This document shows positions 1 to 6,500 of a stretch of DNA of 6,778 nucleotides, piece after piece; position 1 is the stretch's first letter; each line of letters begins with the position of its first letter. The notes under the pieces are model-generated. The model worked only from the letters and a program-made list of their open reading frames with translations. It ran no database searches and was not told the DNA's origin. Source of the stretch: Pseudomonadota bacterium. Its GTDB lineage: Bacteria > Bdellovibrionota_B > Oligoflexia > Oligoflexales > JAPPIL01. Both the position numbers and the translations under genes were made by a program. Where the stretch lies: the NCBI GenBank assembly GCA_028877195.1, contig JAPPIL010000255.1:1-6778 (forward strand), read 5' to 3'.

Positions 1-50
<50 letters not shown>

Positions 51-59
51 TATAAAAAA

Positions 60-1853
60 TCAGTTGTTAGTTTTTTGCTCTTCCCTGATCTTCTTCGCAA
101 GATCGGCAATATCCTTGCTGTAGTGATTTTTCTTCTCAATCCACTGTCTGGAGATGAGTGAATAGGGAACGTTGCCCATCGCATTACTGACCACCGCCAT
201 CACACTCATCACGCCTGTTTGTTTAGCAATACCCTGCACATTCAGCTTGTTCAGCTTGCTAATCAATGCCCGTGAGCCACGCGTGTAGAAGTAAGTAGAC
301 TTATACATCGAATAGGTGCTGACAAAGGTCGTGTCATAGATAATTCTATCCCAATTTATCTCCTTGCCACTAGCGATATGAGCAACGACCGAAGTTATCA
401 GTGTAGCCGCAGCGATTGCTGCGACACGCGTTTCATCAGGCAAGTTTACCGACGACAAGTAGGCGAGAGCTGCGTCGATCATAATCAACGAGAAAACATT
501 GTAAAAGAACTCCCTGTCCTTGAGGAAGTTAAAGCTATTGCTTTGCTTGGCCTCAATCGCGAACAAAGATGCCAGCGAACCGATGACATTGACCTTGACC
601 AACATCTTGGTATCCACATTTAAGATGCCACTAACGTTTGGAGTCGGCATCTTGCGCAACACCAATGCCAATGCAATCGCCGCCACATGCGAGAAGGCAT
701 ACTTGCTGACCGAAGTATTATCAGCAAATTCACGATAAGCATCGTAGCTGTTGAGCGCATTGAACGCCCCCAGCTCTAGTTGTTGCCGCACCCGCTGTAG
801 TGCTCCAACCTTTTGCCAAGTGAACGCCGCCCCTGCCAGCGCCATCACTGGCAAGGTGATCCGATTATGTTGGCGCGGCACAAACAACGATGGAATAACC
901 AACGCCCCCAGCATACCAAAGAATGATCCTGCCGAGCTGTGATAGTGCGACGGCAGGCTTTGGCGCTTGTAGCGGTTCTTCAACTTATCATGAAACACCA
1001 ACAGCTTCGCATCATGCGCTTGTAAAGCTTCAACCACCTGGGCCACGAGCAACTTATGTTTGAAATAATAAAGCAGCGACGCAAAACCCTTTGGCTTTGC
1101 CGCTTGTGCTTGACAGGTATGCTGCCAAGCCTCATGTAGATGCGCAATACTCTTGGCTATATGAGAGTTCAGCAAATCAACATACAGGGTATTGTTAGCT
1201 TGCAAGATACGAGCGAACAGTTCATCGCCGATTACGCCAGCTTCCAAGTTGCGGTAGTAGTCAAACACGATTTTCTGATAGAAAGGTATCCGCTTGCCCC
1301 TATCTCTCACCTTGAGCGTCAAAATCATGTTAGTGCTGTCATTAGCAAAAATTGTGTCGATGTTAGCTGTCAGAGCGGCGATCTTCTGCTCCAGCTCTTT
1401 CATCTCCGCATCGAAATCCTGACCAGCGGTAACTTTGCGCATCAAGTTGATTTCAAGCTTATGATGTTTGGCACGCAGCTCCTGTAAACGATGCTGTAAT
1501 TGCACTAACAACTGCGAGATGGTCAACAACTGCTGGAAGTGTAGCTGCCGATCGATAAAGGCATGCTGATTTTGTGTGGCTTGCCAATCCGCGACCAGTG
1601 GCAACATAAACTGACAGCGCGTGGTCGCTAAAGCCTCTGTTGCGAGTTGAATCGGCTGATTGGCGATCGCAGCATATTGCCCCAGAGCAGTCAGGAGTCT
1701 GGCACTGTAGTGCAGCAAATAAACATTCTCTAACTTCTGCACATCGGTCTTACCTGCCGCCAACGCTTGCTCATGCGCTTGCACATTGCTATTACCAAAC
1801 GCAACACCCACTCCTAAACACAACCACACCACAACAGCACGACATACAGGCAC
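60..1853 (-). CDS. Exported or membrane protein of unknown function (597 aa): signal peptide, coiled coil, multi-span C-terminal half
   Basis: I do not recognise a family. Residues 1-26 look like a Sec signal peptide: Arg5, a hydrophobic core at about 6-20, and a likely signal peptidase I cleavage after VQA (24-26). The N-terminal half of the mature protein is helical and soluble-looking, with a Gln/Leu/Lys-rich coiled coil at about 102-172. From about residue 309 the protein becomes hydrophobic, with candidate membrane segments near 309-325, 331-351, 385-400, 417-434, 449-468, 475-495 and 545-565. The tail (about 570-597) is strongly charged. The mature part has only two cysteines, Cys80 and Cys247, both in the soluble half and so a possible periplasmic disulfide. 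The start is GTG (complement of 1851-1853), preceded by the purine-rich AAGGGGGGG; the next in-frame Met (residue 83) would remove the signal. The gene is transcribed divergently from priA. The coding call is firm; a role in the cell envelope is inference only. Confidence 0.85.
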   Translation of the reverse strand: MPVCRAVVVWLCLGVGVAFGNSNVQAHEQALAAGKTDVQKLENVYLLHYSARLLTALGQYAAIANQPIQLATEALATTRCQFMLPLVADWQATQNQHAFIDRQLHFQQLLTISQLLVQLQHRLQELRAKHHKLEINLMRKVTAGQDFDAEMKELEQKIAALTANIDTIFANDSTNMILTLKVRDRGKRIPFYQKIVFDYYRNLEAGVIGDELFARILQANNTLYVDLLNSHIAKSIAHLHEAWQHTCQAQAAKPKGFASLLYYFKHKLLVAQVVEALQAHDAKLLVFHDKLKNRYKRQSLPSHYHSSAGSFFGMLGALVIPSLFVPRQHNRITLPVMALAGAAFTWQKVGALQRVRQQLELGAFNALNSYDAYREFADNTSVSKYAFSHVAAIALALVLRKMPTPNVSGILNVDTKMLVKVNVIGSLASLFAIEAKQSNSFNFLKDREFFYNVFSLIMIDAALAYLSSVNLPDETRVAAIAAATLITSVVAHIASGKEINWDRIIYDTTFVSTYSMYKSTYFYTRGSRALISKLNKLNVQGIAKQTGVMSVMAVVSNAMGNVPYSLISRQWIEKKNHYSKDIADLAKKIREEQKTNN

Positions 1854-1856
1854 GAT

Positions 1857-1865
1857 CCCCCCCTT
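1857..1865 (-). promoter_or_regulatory. Shine-Dalgarno with G7 tract, supports GTG start
   Basis: Read on the minus strand this is AAGGGGGGG, ending three bases before the GTG start of the 597-aa protein. The AAGG part gives a workable spacing of about eight bases. It is the best ribosome-binding site near this end and supports the GTG start. The seven-G run is a homopolymer that could vary in length, which would change the spacing to the start codon. Confidence 0.5.
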
Positions 1866-1906
1866 AACTTGCCTTGTGATTCTTCGCTCGGATTTATTTC
1901 CTAAAG

Positions 1907-1936
1907 ATTAGTGAATTTTTTTTGCTGAACTGTCAA
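1907..1936 (-). promoter_or_regulatory. Sigma-70-like promoter for the minus-strand membrane protein gene
   Basis: On the minus strand, a perfect -35 hexamer TTGACA (complement of 1931-1936) is followed after 18 bases by ACTAAT (complement of 1907-1912), which matches the -10 consensus at four of six positions. The spacer holds an eight-A run. Transcription would start near base 1900, giving a leader of about 45-50 bases to the GTG start. This is a motif reading only. Confidence 0.45.
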
Positions 1937-1942
1937 TATAAA
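1937..1942 (+). promoter_or_regulatory. Possible -10 element for priA (TATAAA)
   Basis: TATAAA lies 23 bases before the priA start, in an AT-rich stretch. No good -35 is found at the usual distance; bases 1914-1919 are only A/T-rich. The box directly abuts the -35 of the divergent promoter, so the two transcripts could compete or share a regulator. The priA ribosome-binding site is weak: AGAAGA at 1957-1962, close to the ATG. Confidence 0.3.
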
Positions 1943-1965
1943 ATTCCAAATTTTGTAGAAGACAC

Positions 1966-3963
1966 ATGAACTATTACCAAGTAGCGGTAGCCGCGCCTAT
2001 CGACCGCCTGTATGTGTATGCGCATGCTGAAGAGTTAGCTGTGGGCACGAGGGTTGAAGTCCCGCTGCGCCAAAGCCACAAGCAAGGCGTGGTGCTTGCA
2101 AATGTTAGCGCACCACAAGAGCTTGATGCAAAAGGCATCGCGGTAAAGGCGATTGCACAGGTATGGGATCTCGCTACTCCGTATTTTGATGCCGAGTTGT
2201 TGGCGATGGCGCATTTTGCCAGCGCTTACTACTGCTGTCCGTTAGGGTGGGTGTTGGCACAGATGACCCCTGCATATCGCCGTCCACCGCAGGCAACGCA
2301 GAGTGTTGTTGCCGATCGATTCTTGTGTATAGCATCGGCACCACCATTGACCGCAGCACAACAGCAAGCTCTCCACCAAATGCGGCCGCAGCTGCCACAT
2401 AAACCTGTGTTATTGCGTGGCATCACTGGTTCTGGCAAGACCGAACTTTACATGCAGCTTATCGCTGATCTACTCGGTAGCGACGGACAGGCATTGGTGA
2501 TGATCCCAGAGATTGCGCTGGCGGGACAGGTGCAGCGGGTTTTACAGCAGCGTTTTCCAGAGCAGGTTGCCATCGCACATTCAGGTATGACCAGCAAACA
2601 GCGGTGGAACAGTTATCAGCAGATGCGCACGGGTGAGCGAAGGGTGCTGTTAGGTGTGCGTTCAAGTATTTTTGCACCGTTCAAATGTTTGCGCCTGTTG
2701 GTTGTTGATGAAGAACATGACAGTAGCTACAAGCAGGACAGTAATTTATCCTATCATGGACGCGACCTTGCCATCTGGCGCGCCAAGCATAGAGGTGCGG
2801 CAATCGTGTTAGGTAGTGCGACACCCTCGCTAGAGTCTTGGCATAATGCTCACATCGGCAAGTATCACCGCGTTGAATTGGATACCGCTGTCCACCGCGA
2901 TGCCGATAAGCGCATCACCGTAATGCAACGCAACCTAACGGCTACGACTGCGGAATTAGATTCTGCAACGCATGACTACCTGTTATCCAATGCGGTCTGC
3001 GATAAAATTGCAGCGACCCTGCAAGCAAACAAACAGATAATCATCATCGTCAATCGGCGTGGTTATGCACGGTTTTTATTGGATTGCCGTGCTAATGAGC
3101 CAGTGTCATGCCCAAATTGTAGCGTTAGCTTGACCCTACACGATACGCGTAAAGTGTTGCGCTGCCATTACTGCGATTATCGCATCACACTCGCCAGCTT
3201 CTTGCATCAGCGCCGCCGTGAAGATTATCAGGTCTGCGGGTTCGGCAGTCAGCAGGTGGAGCATGCGGTGCGGGATAGGTTTCCTGCTGCGGAGGTTGAA
3301 CGCATTGACTCCGATGCGATGACCAGCAAAGTCGCTTTCAACTCTGTGCTGCGCCGTTTTCGCACCCAAGAGGTGCAGATTCTTGTTGGCACCCAGATGC
3401 TTGCCAAGGGGCATGACTTCCCTGCCGTCGCTTTGTTGGTCTTGCTGCACGCTGATCAGATGCTTTGGTTACCAGACTTTCGGGCGGCGGAACGCACTTA
3501 CCAACTGCTCGTGCAGGCGATGGGTCGAGCAGGACGCAGCAATGATCGCAGCGAGGTTGTAATTGAAACGAGCCGCACTGACTTACCAATCATCAAGTTG
3601 GCGTTGGCGCAAGACTTTCATACTTTTGCACAGCGGGAACTCCAGTTTCGGACGAATTTTTCTTACCCCCCGTATGTGCGTCTAGCATGCTTGGAACTTT
3701 ATGCTAAAAATCCATCTGCACTGTATCGCTGTGCACAGCGAGTGGAGCAACTACTCGCTGCTGCGCGTGAACACAATGTCCGCGGCCCGTGCGACCCACC
3801 GATTGCCAAGATCAACAATGTTTATCGCCAAGTGCTGTATTTCCACGCTCGCGACGTTGCCAGTCTCCAGCAATTACTGCGCACTTGGCTCGTAAAAATT
3901 CAAGCGTTGCTACCAAACTCCGTGCGTGTTCGGGTAGATGTAGACCCGCAAATGATTTTGTGA
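1966..3963 (+). CDS. priA: Primosomal protein N' (replication restart helicase PriA)
   Basis: PriA is a 3'-to-5' superfamily 2 DNA helicase that recognises abandoned replication forks and starts reloading of the replicative helicase. At 665 aa it is complete but shorter than E. coli PriA (about 732 aa), mostly because of a short linker before the helicase. The N-terminal DNA-binding region (about 1-105) ends in the winged-helix stretch YYCCPLGWVL. Helicase motifs are intact: Walker A GITGSGKTE (152-160), DEEHD (248-252), GSATPS (283-288), GTQMLAKGHDFP (475-486) and motif VI QAMGRAGR (517-524). The C-terminal domain is present and ends with DVDPQMIL. The zinc region (374-424) is odd: CPNC (382-385) and CHYC (400-403) are kept, but the outer CxxC pairs read CRAN (374-377) and a Leu-His-Gln-Arg stretch (413-416), so only one of two zinc sites looks complete. 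psd follows after 48 bp with no terminator between. Identity is very secure. Confidence 0.97.
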   Translation: MNYYQVAVAAPIDRLYVYAHAEELAVGTRVEVPLRQSHKQGVVLANVSAPQELDAKGIAVKAIAQVWDLATPYFDAELLAMAHFASAYYCCPLGWVLAQMTPAYRRPPQATQSVVADRFLCIASAPPLTAAQQQALHQMRPQLPHKPVLLRGITGSGKTELYMQLIADLLGSDGQALVMIPEIALAGQVQRVLQQRFPEQVAIAHSGMTSKQRWNSYQQMRTGERRVLLGVRSSIFAPFKCLRLLVVDEEHDSSYKQDSNLSYHGRDLAIWRAKHRGAAIVLGSATPSLESWHNAHIGKYHRVELDTAVHRDADKRITVMQRNLTATTAELDSATHDYLLSNAVCDKIAATLQANKQIIIIVNRRGYARFLLDCRANEPVSCPNCSVSLTLHDTRKVLRCHYCDYRITLASFLHQRRREDYQVCGFGSQQVEHAVRDRFPAAEVERIDSDAMTSKVAFNSVLRRFRTQEVQILVGTQMLAKGHDFPAVALLVLLHADQMLWLPDFRAAERTYQLLVQAMGRAGRSNDRSEVVIETSRTDLPIIKLALAQDFHTFAQRELQFRTNFSYPPYVRLACLELYAKNPSALYRCAQRVEQLLAAAREHNVRGPCDPPIAKINNVYRQVLYFHARDVASLQQLLRTWLVKIQALLPNSVRVRVDVDPQMIL

Positions 3964-4000
3964 GATATTCCTTTATGCGGTAAGTCAAGGTTAAATCGTC

Positions 4001-4007
4001 AAGAAGG
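4001..4007 (+). promoter_or_regulatory. Ribosome-binding site of psd
   Basis: AAGAAGG lies four bases before the ATG at 4012. It supports that start, which also keeps the hydrophobic N-terminal helix expected for this enzyme. The 48-bp gap between priA and psd holds no hairpin with a T-run, so read-through from priA is expected. Confidence 0.5.
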
Positions 4008-4011
4008 CAAC

Positions 4012-4851
4012 ATGGGTTTGGTGGTATTCTTTCTGCAGTTTCTCCCCAAACTGCTGCTGTCTCGTGCTCTTGGATTTTTTGCTAGCATACGTTTCCCAGC
4101 TCAAATTCAGCATCTGGTTGCGCAGCTATTCGTCAATATGTTTGGCATCGACATGCGTGAGGCGGAGAAGGAGCTGAAAGATTACCGCAGCATTCAAGAG
4201 GTATTCTCACGCCGTTTGCGGACAGGTGCACGTGAGATAACGAGTGAATTTTGTTCACCCGTTGATGGTATGTTGAACAACTCGCAGTCTCCTAATGGCA
4301 TACTTGGGTTTCAAGCAAAGGGCTATTACTACTCTTTGCGTGAGTTGATCTATGGTGCGGATGCGATTGACTTTGATTTTGAACCTGCATGGCACATGAC
4401 TTTTTATCTTGCGCCACACAACTACCATCGTGTGCACGCACCATTTGCAGGTGAAATCCTCTCCGAGCGTTGGATTACGGGGGAACGCTGGTCAGTTAAT
4501 GAGGGCTTTCGCAAAACAGTAACGCGTCTATACGCCCGCAATGAGCGCAAAATTTTCCATTTGATGCACACTGCAACAGGTGGTAGGGCATATCTGGTGA
4601 TGGTCGCAGCCTTTGGAGTCGGCAACATGGTTGTAACTGCTTATGACTGTGAGAACTACCACAAAAATGTCAGCTTGCGGGTGCTACTGCCATCGGTATC
4701 CCTCAAGGCAGGGCAGGAGCTGGCTTACTTTGCGTTTGGATCAACGGTTATCTTGGTCTGCGATCAGATTATCGCTGACCACTGCAATTTCATCACAGCA
4801 CGCTCTGATGCTCCTGTGCGTGTTGGAACATCACTGCTGAAACATGCTTGA
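4012..4851 (+). CDS. psd: Phosphatidylserine decarboxylase proenzyme, class I
   Basis: This inner-membrane enzyme converts phosphatidylserine to phosphatidylethanolamine, the last step in making the main Gram-negative phospholipid. The proenzyme cuts itself into a large beta and a small alpha subunit, and the new alpha N-terminus becomes the pyruvoyl cofactor. The self-cleavage motif here is FGST (242-245), with cleavage expected between Gly243 and Ser244; the E. coli form is LGST. The rest of the expected triad is visible: Asp85 in SPVDG and His142 in YHRVHAP (His139 also kept). Other family landmarks are an N-terminal amphipathic or hydrophobic helix (about 5-26), EAEKELKDYRS resembling the E. 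coli region, QAKG..YSL (103-111) and ARNERK. The length of 279 aa is shorter than the E. coli enzyme (322 aa) but no core motif is missing. The stop codon lies inside the start of the next gene. The enzyme should be active. Confidence 0.96.
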   Translation: MGLVVFFLQFLPKLLLSRALGFFASIRFPAQIQHLVAQLFVNMFGIDMREAEKELKDYRSIQEVFSRRLRTGAREITSEFCSPVDGMLNNSQSPNGILGFQAKGYYYSLRELIYGADAIDFDFEPAWHMTFYLAPHNYHRVHAPFAGEILSERWITGERWSVNEGFRKTVTRLYARNERKIFHLMHTATGGRAYLVMVAAFGVGNMVVTAYDCENYHKNVSLRVLLPSVSLKAGQELAYFAFGSTVILVCDQIIADHCNFITARSDAPVRVGTSLLKHA

Positions 4852-6349
4852 CGAATCAACTAACAGTCATACCACTGCCCAGTCAATGCTGAGCACGAAG
4901 ATAGCTTGGTCGTTTGCTCACCACAATATCAGCGCCGATTTAGCTGACCTCGTAATGGGCAAAGAGTTTGATGCTTTGCGATTGGTTTACTTCCCAAATG
5001 TTGAGAATCGGATTGCGGAGTTTTTGCAGGCTATTCACAGCAAAGACAAGCGTGTCCCCATTATACTTGATGTCGCACTAAAGATTAGAGCGACGGTAGC
5101 GGCGACAGACAATCTCGCCATCAGTATGGGAGATGTGATCAAGCTTATCCCCGCCACCCAGCAAGGCGAGACACCACAAGGCGCGGTGCTGGTGGCTAGC
5201 AACGAGTGGGGCAGCCTATTCAAAGCCAAAGCTTCTATCCATATCGGCAGTGATGTGGAGCTAAAATGTTTAGAGGTTAACTCTAACCATGTTGTTGCAC
5301 AGGTGATCCAAGGCGAGCACATCCCTGCCCGAGCGGTGATTAGAGTGCCAAGCACCTACATGGACAGTGTTGCCGCGGACATTATGTCGCCAGCGATGGA
5401 TGAATTTCTCGCACATGGGTTAGATTTTGTCGTTGTGCCTGGCATGACAAGTCCCGATGAAATCCTAAAATTGCGGAACTATCTGCGCCAAGCCAGCAAA
5501 TCGCAAGCAAATCTGCCGTGGTTAGTGGTAAAAGTGGACTCATACAACATATATGAACATTTGCCACAGGTGATCGATGCTGTTGATGGGGTGTTAATTT
5601 CACGGCGTGAGCTGGCATTAACCACCCAGCCAGCGACTGTGCCGATGTTAGCAAAAGAAGTTATCAAGACGTGCGCTGAACACGCTAAATTTACCATGAC
5701 TGCGAGTGAGTTACTTGCTTCGATGCGCACGCATTCATCACCAACAAGAGCGGAGGTATCTGATATTGCGAATGCGGTGATCGATGGCACGGATGTTATC
5801 GTAATGCCTGAAGAGTTGACTGATGGTGAGTTATTTTTGAGCTTGCGGCAACATGACAGCGCCCCCCGTCCTCAAGACGCAGCGAATTCGGCTTTGAGTG
5901 CCCTACGCTATCTGCGCAGTGTTATCGCTGATGTCGAGAAGAATGTTATTGAACCCAACTGGCATCCGCAAGAACCAACGATCAAAACCGAATATGATGC
6001 CCTTACCGCTACTGCTTACCGCACCGCCCATAGGGTTGGAGCAAAGGCAATCGTTTGTTTGACGAATCATGGCGAGACTGCGATGCGCCTTTCGCGCTTC
6101 CGTAGCTCGACACCAATCATTGCGGTAGTCTTTGACTCTTACTTGTTGAATCGTCTTTGTTTGCTAAAAGGTGTGCAGGCTATTCATGTCAGCGCTCAAC
6201 CATCTCTTGATGAGATATTGCCTGTCATCGCCGAATTGCTCAAAAGCGAGGGCTATCTCAACGCAGGAGACATGTATATCTTTGTTTCCATATCCTTGTC
6301 GCCACTAGGGAAGATGGGGAGCAATCTTTTTACGGTGCAAAAGGTTTAG
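4844..6349 (+). CDS. Pyruvate kinase homologue with altered active site (possible pseudoenzyme)
   Basis: This 501-aa protein follows the pyruvate kinase fold from end to end: TKIAWSF (18-24, like TKIVCTI), a B domain at about 84-165, the barrel signature PTRAEVSDIANAVIDGTD (300-317), and an allosteric C domain with HGETAMRLSRFRSSTPIIAV and the terminal GSNLFTVQKV. The active site is changed. The MRLNFSHG motif reads LRLVYFPN (45-52): Arg46 stays, but the Asn, Ser and His of the potassium/nucleotide site are gone. DTKGPEIR reads DVALKIR (76-82). The catalytic Lys is kept (Lys230 in VKVDS), but metal ligand Glu is Asp232, and ARGDLG reads SRRELA (253-258), so metal ligand Asp is Glu256 and the phosphate-binding Gly is Arg255. 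The catalytic Thr is Ser288, and LSGET is lost. It overlaps psd by 8 bp. The start could also be Met15 (4886), since neither has a strong ribosome-binding site. Normal pyruvate kinase activity looks unlikely; the real function is unknown. Confidence 0.88.
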   Translation: MLDESTNSHTTAQSMLSTKIAWSFAHHNISADLADLVMGKEFDALRLVYFPNVENRIAEFLQAIHSKDKRVPIILDVALKIRATVAATDNLAISMGDVIKLIPATQQGETPQGAVLVASNEWGSLFKAKASIHIGSDVELKCLEVNSNHVVAQVIQGEHIPARAVIRVPSTYMDSVAADIMSPAMDEFLAHGLDFVVVPGMTSPDEILKLRNYLRQASKSQANLPWLVVKVDSYNIYEHLPQVIDAVDGVLISRRELALTTQPATVPMLAKEVIKTCAEHAKFTMTASELLASMRTHSSPTRAEVSDIANAVIDGTDVIVMPEELTDGELFLSLRQHDSAPRPQDAANSALSALRYLRSVIADVEKNVIEPNWHPQEPTIKTEYDALTATAYRTAHRVGAKAIVCLTNHGETAMRLSRFRSSTPIIAVVFDSYLLNRLCLLKGVQAIHVSAQPSLDEILPVIAELLKSEGYLNAGDMYIFVSISLSPLGKMGSNLFTVQKV

Positions 6350-6404
6350 CTACTTCTTTCCCTCATAATGTATGACCGCTGAACAAGAGAAGAAGTGGTT
6401 TTTT
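6350..6404 (+). terminator. Probable intrinsic terminator after the priA-psd-pyruvate-kinase-like cluster
   Basis: Starting one base after the stop codon, CTACTTCTT (6350-6358) can pair with AAGAAGTGG (6390-6398), nine pairs including one G-U, and is followed at once by six T (6399-6404). The 31-base loop contains its own small hairpin, TCATA (6363-6367) with TATGA (6371-6375). The stem is AT-rich and the loop long, so strength is uncertain, but its position is right for ending the cluster. Confidence 0.55.
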
Positions 6405-6500
6405 GCTTTAGTTTGGGGCGGCATTATGCAAATACAGTAGGCATGCCAGTAGGTTAGATGTTAGAGAATCTCCATCAAAAAATAAATGTAGGGATTATGC
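6405..6500. other. Gene-free leader region before the Rpn-family gene
   Basis: No open frame of useful length is present. The stretch holds a direct repeat of CAGTAGG (6435-6441 and 6447-6453, 12 bases apart) flanking the palindrome GGCATGCC (6440-6447), and a small imperfect inverted repeat at 6457-6475 (GATG with CATC, GAG with CTC). It should include the promoter of the downstream gene, but I cannot point to a convincing -35/-10 pair. A GTAGGGA (6488-6494) serves as the ribosome-binding site. Confidence 0.35.

Noticed and set aside
1140..1487. Plus-strand frame of 115 codons opposite the membrane protein gene
   Set aside because: The 597-codon minus-strand frame has a signal peptide, promoter and ribosome-binding site; the shorter frame has none of these.
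3202..3231. A compensated pair of frameshifts as the cause of the missing PriA cysteines
   Set aside because: I read the alternative frame across this stretch; it gives one cysteine but does not restore a CPxCG motif, so substitutions fit better. Raw reads could still overturn this.
3136..3450. Minus-strand open frame of 104 codons inside priA
   Set aside because: It lies opposite conserved PriA helicase and zinc-region sequence, has no recognisable protein features, and is explained as a shadow frame.
5035..5790. Overlapping minus-strand frames of about 90-106 codons inside the pyruvate-kinase-like gene
   Set aside because: They are opposite a clearly homologous plus-strand protein and show no family features of their own.
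4844..6349. Calling the gene a normal pyruvate kinase (pyk)
   Set aside because: Several residues needed for potassium, nucleotide and PEP phosphate binding are replaced, so the standard name would imply an activity the sequence does not support.
4844..6349. Calling the pyruvate-kinase-like gene a pseudogene
   Set aside because: The frame is uninterrupted, full length, and keeps strong signatures in the barrel and C domain, which is not the pattern of decay.
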